Assembly (NCBI RefSeq): GCF_001522545.3
Contig: NC_031776.1
Location: 27,663,634 to 27,727,633 of the forward strand
DNA length: 64,000 nucleotides
From: Parus major
Taxonomy: Eukaryota; Chordata; Aves; Passeriformes; Paridae
Direction: 5' to 3'
Position numbers and translations under genes: made by a program. The notes beneath the pieces were generated by a model, which was not told the DNA's origin, did not search any database, and saw only the letters and a program-made list of their open reading frames with translations. Shown here piece after piece: positions 24,241-35,411 of this stretch. Position 1 is the first letter of the stretch. Each line of letters begins with the position of its first letter.

Positions 24241-24347
24241 GCTTATCGGGTACAGCTGAAAGATGAAGGTTTTGGGCTGGCATCGCCTCCCATTACAGAA
24301 GTGTTTAATACCAGCCCAACAGGAGACAGAACTGCACTCAGCAGTAG
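24241..24347 (+). other. Candidate exon, low confidence
   Basis: After the acceptor ...TTTATGTGTGCAG a single frame is open for 36 codons, reading AYRVQLKDEGFGLASPPITE at its start. It then meets a stop at 24349-24351. A donor-like AG|GTAGTG lies just before that stop, giving a 107-base exon; an alternative donor (CA|GTAGGT) would end it at 24343. The residue mix is protein-like, but I cannot assign it to a family. The other two frames are closed within 24 bases. Chance remains the leading explanation until conservation or RNA data are seen. Confidence 0.18.
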
Positions 24348-24617
24348 GTAGTGATAGAGAAACACTCATTAAAACAGGGTGAAAATTACGTATTGATTAA
24401 AAGTTTTGTCATACCCAGGAATGCGACAGATGGTTGATTTGCAGTCAGGGAAAAGTTATTGGCTCTCAATTATTTATTTATTTCAGCAATTCAAAGATAC
24501 TTACTTGCAGGACCTGGAGAATATGTGCAGTAATTAATAAGCTGACAAAGATAAGAGGTGATGCTGTGCATGTCCTGTGAGTGCCCATCAGCAGGACCAA
24601 AACACCACAGAGCCCTG

Positions 24618-24760
24618 GTGAGTTAATTCACAGAACAGCTGTGAGATGTGGGGGATTATTAGCATCTCTGTCTTACAGATGGCACCAAAGCGTGGAGAGC
24701 TGGATGCAATGGTAGGATTTGACAGTGGCTGAGAGAACAGAAAGGGATCCAATTTTCTCC
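24618..24760 (-). mobile_element. Antisense MIR SINE relic
   Basis: Read on +, the order matches the reverse complement of MIR. A 'gttaattcacagaacagctg' word with GTGAGATG comes first, then a 'ttattagcatctctgtctta' + 'cagatgg' word (MIR: TTATTATCCCCATTTTACAGATGAGG), then 'agtggctgagagaacag' and 'gggatcc' (MIR: AGTGGCAGAGCCGGGATTC). Three blocks in the right order and spacing make this better supported than the one at 11570. Divergence is high, as expected for an amniote-age SINE. Confidence 0.55.
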
Positions 24761-27564
24761 TGCATTTCCAGTGTATGACTGAGGTTCCGAAATTCCACTT
24801 AAAGTTGTTATTTTCATCCTTCTCTCAATTATATGGGATAATTGATTAGTGAGATCTCTGCATCCTTAATAGACTCCCCTAACTTTCTTTTTTTTTATTT
24901 GTTGTCATGTAGTGAGTTTCTCTGTATCTTGGGCATCCTTTCTAACACTGACAGTTTCAGAGGGTGATGTTTTACCAGTTGAAGATTACCTACATGTCTA
25001 AACAGCTCATGGATTAAGAACTCTTCCAACTTTGTTGGAAGGGCTGAAATTCTCCAAGATTTCCAGATTTCTCTTTTAGCTAGTGTTAGATTTCTCATTC
25101 ACCATTGCACTGGTGCATAATTTGAAAAGCAAGGCAAGAGGGGTACACAGTTTGTTGTTTTTTTATGTATGTGATAAACTTAATACCCCTGTTTGTCAGC
25201 CCCCAGCTTCAATTTTATAATTTGAAGTTAGTCAAAGTACAGTTTGTTCAGCATCCTCATTAGGTTTTTATGTTTATAACTGCTGATTTAAACAGATTCA
25301 GCTTGCAAAGGGCCTCAGAAATCTTCAAAGAGAATTTACTGAAGGTCCAAGACAACAGAGTATCATAGACAACTAATTGTATCGTAAATTCACTAGGGAC
25401 ATTACACTGCTGGTTTCATGCTAAAAATATTATTTGTATGCAAAAAAAAAGACACTTCCATTTGCACATCTATCAGTTCTTGTAGAGCGCAGTTTCTTTC
25501 TCAGGATATTTCTTACCTGCAGACTAATAATTAAACAAACAAACAAATAAATTCTAAACATGCAGGGAATGCCAGGCCAGCTTGTTTGTGGACTAGATGG
25601 TGATACCAGGTGATGTAGAGGTCTAAATGGTAATGTAAAAGATCCTCTAAAATGGCATAAAACAAAGCCACTCTTCTGATCATAATTCTGGAGAGACTGT
25701 GTTGCCCTGAGTGAAAGTTTCACAATACTTTCTTGATGCTAGGAAGGTGTAGCTAAAAGTAAGAGACTTCACTTCTTCAGACTGGAAGTGAAATTCCAGT
25801 ATTTCAGTGTAATTTTAGGTATGGAGGGGCATTTTGGTGAATTTAGAGAATGGAGCTTTCTTGCTGAGTAACTTAGGCTCTTTAGCACCACATTTTATTC
25901 TGTTTCAGCATTGCTCATCTACAGCGAATCCAGTTTTATCAGTAAAGTGATATATTAGAGCCACATTTACTGCTCTGGGGATTAAAATCTCACAGCAGCA
26001 CAAAGCTGGAAGGAGTGTGCTTTCAATGGATATGTGTATCTAAGTAGGGAAAAGCAGCTTTCTGTCATCCTAGAATTGATACAAACCAGCTTAGTCACAT
26101 AGAGGCATCACTACAGAAAGTACAAACCCCTTTTTGAATAGACATCTTTGCTGCTTTGGGAGGTACAAAGGTCAAGTTAACTGAAGGAGGTCATGAGGTG
26201 ATACAGAAAAGATACAGTAGGAGAAAATAATTGAAAACAGGTAACTTTTCCCCATACACTTCATAAGTGGTAAGAGGGATGGAGTAATTTCATTAATACA
26301 CAGTCAAAGTTGCTGTGGCTGAGATCTGTTCATACAGTGTTGTATTGAAGCACATGGGTTAAAAACCAAATTAAAACAACACAACCCCCTCTCTCACCAA
26401 CTTTTTAACCAGTTCAATCAGATTAATTTGTATTGTGTTTGGAAATTACAGGCTTTAGCAACAGAAATCTTTTTGTGCTGACTTTTCCTTATTTTGGTGT
26501 TATAATTGAAAACAGAGATGTAGGCCAAGAAGGATGTGACAGAGTCCTCTGGCTGATTTGCAAACATGGAGCTGTTTATCAGATCTTGCATCTTGTGAGT
26601 AGGCAAGTCTTTGCCATGTCCCAGTGAACATCACAAAGATGTGGTGTTCAGCCAGGCATGATTTAAGCCAGACAATGGATCCTATGAGGAATTCTTTCAA
26701 ACCTGAGACTTTCCCCCTGGTTTACTGGGAAAGCTCAACAAGCTCTTATTGAGTCTTAGTGAGATTTGAAGGCAATGAGAGTTGCACTACCTGCCCTGGA
26801 AGAAAGCAAGAGATGTTACAGGTGGTGGCATCTCAGGGAAGGCAGAGCAGCATCTGAAGTGCATTGCTTGATGATGATTTTGGCACACTGCATAATTGAC
26901 AGGTCCCAACAGGCATCTTTTGAAAATTGGTCCTTTCAGTAGTTATTTTGTATAAAGGTATAAACAGGGTTTGCTTGTCAGGATTTTACATGTGTTTCTC
27001 ATAAACTCCATATGCAGGTATCTAAGGAACAGTTTACAACTTAGCAATATGTGAGAATGGAAAATATTATTTTTGTCTTAAGTATTTCTGGCGGGATGAC
27101 TGAAATTTCTCATAAAAGATCCAGTGCCTCTGAGGTGCCTCTGTCCCTGAGGAGCCTCCATGCTTGGAAGTGGATACATCTTGTGGTTCAGGACTGACTG
27201 CATCCCACACTCTGTAGGAATTTCAAATTTCCATAGAAACTTAAATGCAGTATGTCGTTCAAGCAAGACAACTTTTGGCCTTTTGAAAGTTTTCAGTGTA
27301 CACAGCCTGGTCTGATCCTGCTCTTACTAAGGCTAATGGGAGCTTTGCCATCAACTTAATAGGAGTAGGAAAGAATCTGTCACAAGCTGTGCCTATCCAA
27401 GCTGTGGATTATTTTGTACAAATCAAGGTCTTTGCTTTAGGGTTTCTTTTTTGTTTGCTTGCTTGTTTGGTTGGGGTTTTTTTGTTTTTTTGTTTTGTTT
27501 TTTTTTTTTTTCTCATTGCTATGTTTTTCATTATTACTTGTATAATATATTTTCATTATTATTT
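24761..27564. other. Non-coding stretch, no gene seen
   Basis: It contains an AAAC-type patch at 25530-25551 and a long T-rich block near its end. A minus-strand donor-like CAG|GTAAGA at about 25508-25516 (on +, TCTTACCTG) has no believable exon behind it. Confidence 0.65.
27443..27512. repeat. T-rich tract
   Basis: Broken T runs end in a 14-base uninterrupted T run at 27498-27511. The tract lies about 50 bases before the ancient element that follows. Confidence 0.75.
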
Positions 27565-27775
27565 GACTGAGCTTAAGTATGCCATGCATTGTGTAAACAG
27601 GCACCTGGAGAGGAATCTTGTCCCAAAGAGCTTGTAATGTAAATAGGAAGATAAGGGAAAACTGGCAGGCAAAGAAAGAGAACTGTGCAGAAGGGACACA
27701 GCTTGCTTGGAGTGGCAGGCAGGGATGAAGAGCACAGCCAAGTCTCTTTGGTCCAGGTTCAGTGATCCCAAGCAC
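27565..27775 (+). mobile_element. Ancient amniote SINE/LINE-tail relic (CR1-L3, L2 or MIR-like)
   Basis: The blocks 'cttgtcccaaagagcttgta' with 'atgtaaatagg', then 'gggacacagcttgcttggag' with TGGCAGGCAGGGATGAAGAG, then AAGTCTCTTTGGTCCAGGTTC-like sequence follow in order a well-known ancient element. In that element 'ctgccctgaagagcttacag' precedes 'gacttgcccaaggtcacaca', 'agtggcagagccaggaatag' and 'aggtctcctgactcc'. Which old family (CR1-L3, L2 or a MIR relative) I cannot decide by eye. It would have been fixed long before birds diversified, so related copies should sit at the same place in other birds. Confidence 0.5.
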
Positions 27776-28367
27776 ACTATTCTGTTCTGTGATGGACTAA
27801 TTTTGGAACTATTCTGATGGGATTGAAGGAATTTTCAAATTGATTTCAGCTGGAGCACGATCTGCCCCTCGCTGTTGAAGGGCAGAAGGAGAAGGGATAG
27901 ACTTTTGTGTATTGGGGAATTACAGTGCTTGTTGTCATGGGGAATAGAAGCCACACACAGCATTTCTCTTTGGCTTATCTGGTCCCACAAATAACCATTT
28001 GCCTTCTCAGGAAAGCAGTCCTGATGCCGTGTGATTAAATGTGCTGCGTGGTGGAGTGCTAATAAGAGAAACACAGTTAACTGATATTTTTCCTATTGGT
28101 GTTTCAGAAATGCCCAAGATCCTTGTTAAAACAGGAGTGAAGTTGGTCTACTGGAATAAAAATGCACCCTTATAGTTAGTCCTAAGTTAGTCTTGTAGTG
28201 TTTTCATTTGCATGTCTTTATTCATCAACTTTTGTTGGAGAGAAGAAAATGTTTATTTTCATTTGGTTCATTAGTAGTGAGGGTTTCTTAATTTATCAGC
28301 TACTATGAAGTTATTAATTTAATTCCTGTAGTTGTATTTATTCTCTCTACAGTTCTATGGTTTCCAT
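27776..28367. other. Non-coding stretch, no gene seen
   Basis: Nothing is recognised here beyond ordinary single-copy-looking sequence between two repeats. Confidence 0.65.
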
Positions 28368-28620
28368 GTCATAGGATCATTGGATGGTTTGGTTTGGAAG
28401 GGACCTTAAAGACCATCTCATTCCAACCCCCTGCCATGGGTAGGGACATCTTCCACTATCCCAGGTTGCTCCGAGCCTCATCCAACCTGGCCTTGAACAC
28501 TTTCAGGGATGGGGCATCCACAACTTTTCTGGGAAACCTGTTTCCATGCCTCACTACCCTTATAGTGGAGAATTTCTTCCTAATATCTAATCTAAACCTA
28601 CCCTCCCTTTAAAGCCATTT
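28368..28620 (-). mobile_element. CR1 LINE fragment, antisense, well preserved
   Basis: Read on + this is the reverse complement of the CR1 3' end: 'ggtttggaagggaccttaaa', 'ccaaccccctgccatgggta', 'catccaacctggccttgaac', 'gggatggggcatccacaact', and 'gagaatttcttcctaatatc' with TAATCTAAACCTACCCTCC. The element's 3' end is at the left (28368) and its truncated 5' side is near 28620. A plus-strand frame of 72 codons (28394-28612) is only antisense CR1 and should not be annotated as a gene. Divergence is low to moderate, so it is one of the youngest insertions in the window. Confidence 0.93.
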
Positions 28621-28738
28621 GTCTTTAGAAAAAGAGATTTCTGTTGTTTCACAGGGGCTGGTTTATTCCTTGGAACAGTCCTTCACAAGTTCTGGATTTA
28701 TCTTCAGTAATTCATCCAGTCTCTTCTGGGAAATATGC

Positions 28739-28765
28739 TTTTTTTTTTTTTTTTTTTTTTTTTTT
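28739..28765. repeat. Poly-T tract, 27 bases
   Basis: This is the longest mononucleotide run in the window. It lies about 120 bases beyond the antisense CR1. CR1 elements lack poly-A tails, so it is not that element's tail. It could be the antisense of an A-rich microsatellite or of a retrocopy tail, but no retrocopy is seen beside it. Confidence 0.85.
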
Positions 28766-29128
28766 GTTCATTTTATGTTTAGCACAGAAGAACATGAATT
28801 TACCTGTGAGCAAAGACTACATTGCCCACATAGGTATATTTATTTTAAATATGTTAATATCAAACTTTATGGAAGGATTAAAATCCTCTTCTCTTTTCCA
28901 AGCTACATTTTTGTGTTAAATTTTGAGTGAAATTAATTAATTGTTGCAAAAAGAAATACTAGAAGCTAATCTGCTTCCTCCCTGTAGGAAAAGCCACCAA
29001 CATGTGCAACATGACAAATTGGCATTTACTGCTATGAGCTTTCTTCTGTATGTGATACTATTTGAGAAATGGAATGCTATGGTGTATTGAAGGGCAGTGT
29101 TGTAAAAATGTATATGCACGGGGGGTAA

Positions 29129-29156
29129 AATTAAGGTTGCCTGGGTAACCTTAATT
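29129..29156. promoter_or_regulatory. Palindrome containing a perfect RFX X-box
   Basis: Perfect 10-base arms (29129-29138 and 29147-29156, AATTAAGGTT and its complement) surround an 8-base centre. The core at 29136-29149 is GTTGCC TG GGTAAC. It fits the RFX-family X-box consensus GTNRCC N0-3 RGYAAC at every position. RFX factors bind such sites as dimers and control ciliary and other genes. The sequence match is direct, whereas binding and any target gene are inference. No promoter or first exon is visible nearby. Confidence 0.5.
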
Positions 29157-30651
29157 CTGGAATTTCCTGATTTTTGAATGCTATTTTGTGCAACCTTCTC
29201 ATTGCCTCGGAGTGGTGTATGCAATGTGTTCTATTTATATGCACATGGTGTAAACAAAAATAAATGTTTTGTAATGTTAGTAGTGGATTTCAGCTGGTTA
29301 TTTGTTCTTGATTTCATGCAGGAGTTGTTTTGTCTTTTGAGTTTGTTTTTGAACATTTTTAACAGTTACTATTCAAAATAAAATGGTATAGAATTTTTCA
29401 TTTCTGTACTGAAGTCAGCTCTTTCTAGCTGAACCTGACCATGTAGGGGTGAATCAGAAGATAATTTTGCTCAAGTGATTTCTATTTTCTTTGGTACTTT
29501 TCTCCCTGTTTTGCAGTAGTTCTGGATCCAGCTTTTCAGTGACCAGTGTTTCTCCTACAGTTTCACTCTGCTAGAGAGATCAGGATGGAAAACATAACAT
29601 CCAATCAACGTAATGTAAACTCCAAGGGAAAAGTTTCTTCAGATTGCTAAAAGTAGAAATTACGTTTCTTTTTAGCAGGTCTCCTGGATCAAGCTGTTTA
29701 GGGCTTCTAGAAGGGAGTGACTGCATCTAAATGGATTCTCTCCAAAGTAAAATTTATTTTTTTTTTGGCTGTGCTTTTAATAGCAAAAAATGTTTTAGCT
29801 CTCATCAGTTTCTACAAAGATACAAGAGTGAAGTTCACTGAATCATCTGAAAATATAGCTGATAAGTAATCATAAAAATCAAACCAAGAACTGGAATGTA
29901 ACCTATGATGTATGGGGACCTCAAGGAAACAAAGATGAATGAAGTGTTTTATTGAGGCTGGGAGCAAGAAGGAAGCAGGTGGGTAAAGCTGCTCTAAATC
30001 AGATAGCAGTAATTATGGTCCTGGTTATTTTTAATATTAAATTTCTGATTCTTCTAATGTTGGGGAAAGTATTTTGGTTTCCTGAGGTCTGATAACTGAA
30101 CAGTGAGGCAAATGTTCATGTTTGCAGTCAAGACTGACAGTGAGATCAGAGTTGCAAGATAACTAAGGGAAGAACCTGGTCAGTAATTAATTCCTCTGGA
30201 CCATTAAACTCAGTAAATCTCATTGCCCTTTGGAACATGAGGAATGAGGGCAGGTAAACACCAAAGGGGTGCTGGGGTGCAGTGCTGTGGTAATGCTTCC
30301 ATCACTGAGCTAATGGCTTTCAGCAGCTCTATGTCCAATCCACTAGAACTGGTCTCTTTCTAAAAACTCTTGCTTGTGCTGTGATTTAAAATTCACATTC
30401 CTCCCTAGCACATCATATGATCTTCTAGCTGGGTAGAGTGAGTAAAAGTGCTCAGGACACTCCCAGTATCAGCTGTTTTAATCTGAGTAAGGAGTGGTTC
30501 GATGTCCTTCAGACCTGCTTTCCAGGCTGGAACATGCTGTTCCTTTTTTTCCCATCCTGAGATTTACTGTATACTTCGGGCCAAGTTGCTGAAGTAAACA
30601 CCCAGACTACCATTTGAGTTTATGGAATCCCAGACAGGTCTTCCTCCCAGT

Positions 30652-30672
30652 GGGGGCTGGGGGAGGGCAGGG
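30652..30672 (+). other. Canonical G-quadruplex motif
   Basis: The G runs are 5, 5, 3 and 3 bases with loops CT, A and CA. This is a compact quadruplex motif with very short loops, usually the most stable class. It stands alone in AT-leaning sequence, without a CpG island or visible promoter. Confidence 0.75.
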
Positions 30673-33279
30673 AGTATTTTACCATAACTTACCCAAATCT
30701 GAGCACTGTAGTCACAGTGAGTTTGAAGTTTAAGAGATGCTTAAAGTAATCACTATGATATAATATGTAATGCACAATTAATCAATCTTTATACTAATGC
30801 CCTGCAATAATAAATGTGTGGTTAAGGAATTTTAGTAGTTGTGGTCCTAGAATACATGCAAATGATAATGAAGCATATTTGAGTTATTTCTTCTTCTTGT
30901 TTCGATATCCTGTAAGGCAAGGACAATTCCTGCAAGACAGAGGAACTGAATCCTTGATTCAATTTGCAAAATGAAATTTAACCTAAATATTGATTTGCTC
31001 AGCGTACTGTCACAGTGAGATCATGCAATGACTTGCAGCATTTTGTGCCAGCTTCTGTTTCCATCAAGATCACTGGGAACTTTGTCACCGACTTCCTTGG
31101 AAGCAGCTCTGGGCTGTTCACGTGTATTTGTCATGCCAGCACTCCCACTTAGCAGGGCCTGAGGATAAACTGGTCTTGGAGGTGATGGTTCATCGCTCAA
31201 AAAGCCAGTGGGGAGAGATGTGAATTTTTTGATGTGAGGTTTTCAGTCACCTCCTGGACTATTTGGAGCCTCGATGCCATGTGGTTGTCACTGCTGAGCT
31301 CCTGTATCCGTAACAGCTTTTCTGACCAAAGGCCCTCGCACAGATACACCTCTACCAGAGCTGCTGTGCTCATCCTGCCCTGGAAAAGACTAGCATTAAT
31401 CTGCCAAGTCGTTTTACCTTTTTTTGCTTAAAAATGCTGCATCCACAGCCTCATCAACACAGTTGTCGTGGTTTAACTGCATTGATGTGAAACCCTTGCA
31501 ACTGGCACAGCTCTGTGAGCTGGATGAAAGAGCTTAGTGCATCCCTGGCAGACACAGTGGCAAAACTATGTGGTTATTTCGACACTTCCTTTGTACTGCT
31601 GTAAGTTTTCTTTGTTTCCTTTTCTTCAGGCCATGACATTCCCAGTGATCAAGATACAGTTCTTTGTAATGAAATGACATAGGCTGGTCTTACCCTTGTA
31701 ATGTGCTCACTGCACATAGTGAAAGTCAGGTCTTGGGAGTTTGTTACTCCGCTCTACAAGTCCAGCCAAAAATCCTGAAAGTTTCCCTTGTTTCTGCACT
31801 ATCAGAACTACTGTTACCTGCATTTTTCTTGCAAAGCCACCTGTATAAACTTATTGTCTTCAAATTATGCTCCCAGTGACACATATACAACCCCAGAAAG
31901 GAAATGGTGTTGGCCAGATGACACGGGAGACGTGAGTAATGGATTTACACAGCACTGGACCTGACAGGATTTATATTGTTACTGATGATACATGAGCCAG
32001 AAAAAAAAAGAATTTGACTTTCAGTTTGAGGTGAAGTTTGCAGTGGTGCTTTTTTTTACTTTTAACCTCGGTGTCATTTTGTAGTGGTTCTTAGCAGCTG
32101 TACAAGCCATGTAGTCCTGTTGTACAGAGTCACAGTGCAAGGCTGACTGACCCTGCACAGGGAAGATGGAAATCCTGAACAACAGGAAAGCTCCCTCTAA
32201 AAACACAACAGTCCTCTGATGAGAAGAACACAACGTTTTTCTTTTTTACCCCACCATGAAAATATGTGATGGAATCTGAAAGTCAGGAATTCTTTCCATC
32301 TCCTAATTCACAATTTTTAGATCAACATCACTGTATGTCATGTTGGAAAATTAATAGCTTCAAGCTGAGTTTTGTGACAACATCCAGGGGTTGGCCTTTA
32401 CAGCCCAGCAAAAGCACAGACAGTGCTGGTTAAGTTGCTCTCCTAGGCAAGTCTTCTGGTTTATTTACTTCAGCAGTGTTTAGTTACTAAATATAATTTT
32501 AGGGCCGAAATTTTCACTGTTAACACTTGGATTTACTCTGTTGTAGTTCATTTGAAGCCAGCAATGCCACATTGTCATAAGAATGAAGTAAAAGGGAAAT
32601 CTCTCACTTCAATCTAAAGAGTTATCGGGTGCTAACAGTTACAAGGAGAAAGGGCCAATATTTTCAGCACAGCATTCTAAAAAACTTAGACATTTAAATC
32701 CATATATGGACGTATCTTTAACACATGCCTACTTTCAGACATGCTGAATCTCTGCAGTCTTTGTTGGCATAAATGGAAATTGAGATGTTTGTTACTAATG
32801 CTCGTGGAAGGCTTTGGGTCTGCTTTGCACATGTGTATGCCCAGTACTGGAGCATCCAGGACTTAAAGCCAGATGTTGAGCTCCCAGCTCTCTGGGATGG
32901 GTGGGCTTGCCATTCTCTCTCTCTTTTTGAAGGACTTCCTCTACCAACTCTCAAAATTTGTGAGCAAATAAACCAGCTTGAAAGCACAGAAGACTATAAC
33001 AAGACTTTCTTCAAGTCTCATCAGTGCTTTCCCTTATCATCTAGGTTCTGTCTTCCAGACCCCAAGATCAGAGCCAACATGGGCTATTGCTGAACAATAG
33101 GAGATGTATCTTTTCCTGAAATAAGTAGCTTCTCTTGCCTCTTGATTGTCCTCAGCTTCAGGAACAGCAGACAAGGACCATTATTCAAACATGGCTTGGC
33201 ACAGAGACACAGCTTCACTAAGCTTCCAGGCTGGCTACAAGTTGGTTCAGTTGAGCAATTTTATAGAAGGCTGATGCAA

Positions 33280-33330
33280 TTCTTTCTCTCTCTATTTTTC
33301 TTTTTTCTTCCCTTGTAAGGGAAGAAAAAA
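33280..33330. repeat. Pyrimidine tract ending in a perfect hairpin
   Basis: A pyrimidine-rich run (TCTTTCTCTCTCTATTTTTC) leads into a perfect inverted repeat: 14-base arms at 33301-33314 and 33317-33330 with only two bases (GT) between them. One arm is all pyrimidine and the other all purine. Such a tight stem could form a hairpin in RNA or a cruciform in DNA. It may have arisen by a templated switch or a small inverted duplication. Confidence 0.8.
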
Positions 33331-35244
33331 TTCATATTCTTTGGACTTGGTTGGAAGTTAAATGATCCTCACTACAGTATTTCCCAAACTACCATGTAAT
33401 CCAAATAAGTCTGGATTTGACTGAACTCCTGTAAGAGGCTTAGTGATATCTGAGCCATTGTTTTAACTTAATGCTGTCTGGTGGGTTGATTACACCTAGT
33501 GTTGTAATGCTCAGAGGTTTGTTTTGCTTGTTAAATTGTGGATAAAGAAGATGAGATTCCTTTCATCTCTTTTAGAAATTAACAAGTCCAGCAACTGCTC
33601 ATTTAACCGTGTAACAGTTTGTGCCATGTCTCACTGCACAGGCTTTTCAGATTGTATTCCCAATTTGCACTTCTGATCAAGGATATATATGATTTTGGTG
33701 GAGTTGTGTGCACAGGGCATAATTATATTTTGGATGTTTCACTTCTTTTTTTAAGACCCTCTCTCAATGGGTGTCAAATTCCTCACTTTTACTGCTGCAA
33801 ATTTACTTCAAAAAACGATTTTGCAGTAACACATCCATGCTTCCTCTTGTAATGGATGAGATTTACTGGTGTAATATTCCTTGTTTATTCTTAGCTAGCA
33901 GTGTGATTTGCTGAATAATTACCTGTAGCTGCCAGATCTGTATTACATGACTGCTTACACCTTGTGAAAATAGAAACATGACAAGGGGTCAGTCAAAATG
34001 TCGACTTTGAAGCTATTGTTAGTTAGGTTAGGCAAACCATAATTGTCAAAGGGTGTAATATTAATGGCAGAAGAATAACTCTATCATGTAATGAAGAAAC
34101 TTTCCCAAAAATTTCCCATCAACTGTCAGCATCAGGACAATGTTACAAATTGGCATCATTGTAACTGCAGTGCCCAAGTTGTGCTTCCACTGAGATGTAA
34201 ACAACCAGGGCAAATTCACAGCATAATGATGGAGTTATTAAACACTGAGTCAGATTGTGTCCTAGTTATTACCTTTGTGAATGTGTTCTGATGAAAAGGC
34301 AATTTCAGAGGGAGCCAAGCACCCCTCTGGTCACATGGCAGCAAAAGCATGTGCCTAGTGCCTGTGCAGGGCTCCCAGCATCTGCTGTGTGTCCTGCTCT
34401 ATGCCAGTTCTGTCCTTGAGATGCTGGATGGAAAGGAGAGACAGTTTGGCATCATGAGGGCTTGAGAATCACAGGGTGTTTAATTATAACATCATCTGAC
34501 TAGGAGAGACTTGATACCAGTTTGACAATTTAAACTGAAAACCAAAGACATTCTGGGGAAAGATGTGAAATGGATTCCCTCTTGTCATACAGGTATCTTG
34601 TCTGATATTTCAGTGACATTTACAGTGATTAAATAGAGAGAATCTGTAAACCTATGATTTAAGGTTTTCAAAAACTTTTATTTAAAAACAAAGTCATTAG
34701 GGATTGGAAAGAAAGCTTTTATGATCCCTTTAATCAGTTGGGGAAGACTTAGTACTACACCAGCTCATGAGAGTCTGGCCTCATGGCATCTCTTTTCCTG
34801 AAGTAATAACTGTTAACTATATCATCTATAATTTGAACTAACAAAAAAGTATTGCACACTGGGGAATTGCTCTCTCCAGCCTCACTTCTATCTGTCATTT
34901 GTAAGAATAATGCTGTGTCATGTGTTAGCATAATATATTCCTCAGGTCCTTGCCTTATTTTGAAGCATCAACTTGAGTTTTCTTTTTCCCTTCCTTTATA
35001 ATTTCAGTGTTGTTGCATTCCTGCTGTTTCAGATCAATTCCAGATGAGCTAATGACAGCAGGCAAAGTAATAATTCTAATAATTTTATTTGTTCATCATT
35101 TGGTGACACCAAAAGCCTTAAAGAGAGTCTGAAGTCTTTCCCAGGTCCTGTGTAGGTGCTTTCTGCGTGGCATCCAGATTTAAGAATATATTTAAGTGTT
35201 AAACTTTTTTCTTTTTTTTTTTTAATGCTCTCTGCTCCCTACAG

Positions 35245-35411
35245 AAATCTGTAAGAATTAAGGGTCTAGATGCAGAATTAGATCAGAAAATTAGACTTTT
35301 ATCTTCCACTGATTTCAGTAGCAAGAATCTCATAAATAAAGACTTAAAAGTAGGCACTGAATGTGAAGTAGATTGTGTGGATGCAGGCTATGGAGTGAGT
35401 GCTGTAACTTT
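35245..35411 (+). other. Candidate coding exon, best in the window
   Basis: A long pyrimidine tract (35205-35223, with 12 consecutive T) leads to GCTCTCTGCTCCCTACAG, a textbook acceptor. The next 167 bases are open in exactly one frame for 55 codons; the other frames hit stops within 15 bases. The block ends at ACTTT followed by GTAAGTATT, a near-perfect donor. Predicted residues include KSVRIKGLDAELDQKIRLLS early and VGTECEVDCVDAGYGVSAVT at the end. The first part could form a short helix and the second has two cysteines. I recognise no family. An alternative donor (GTGAGT at 35393) lies inside. The candidate at 36859 is phase-compatible downstream. It could be an exon of an unrecognised or lineage-specific gene, a non-coding RNA exon, or a chance pseudo-exon. 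Confidence 0.28.

Larger units (their letters stand above)
28621..35244. other. Non-coding stretch, no gene seen
   Basis: Apart from the poly-T, palindrome, quadruplex and hairpin entries, I recognise nothing in this 6.6 kb. Near 31455 a 15-base word (TTGTCGTGGTTTAAC) recalls the start of a bird ERV LTR, but the match stops at once. Confidence 0.65.

Noticed and set aside
24506..24550. Possible minus-strand 45-base exon with donor CAA|GTAAGT
   Set aside because: The short block has no informative frame and no partner exon is visible.
28394..28612. 72-codon open frame on the plus strand
   Set aside because: It is the antisense of a CR1 fragment, and the translation has no meaning as a gene.
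31450..31500. Possible bird ERV LTR start (TTGTCGTGGTTTAAC)
   Set aside because: Only about 15 bases match and the expected following sequence is absent.
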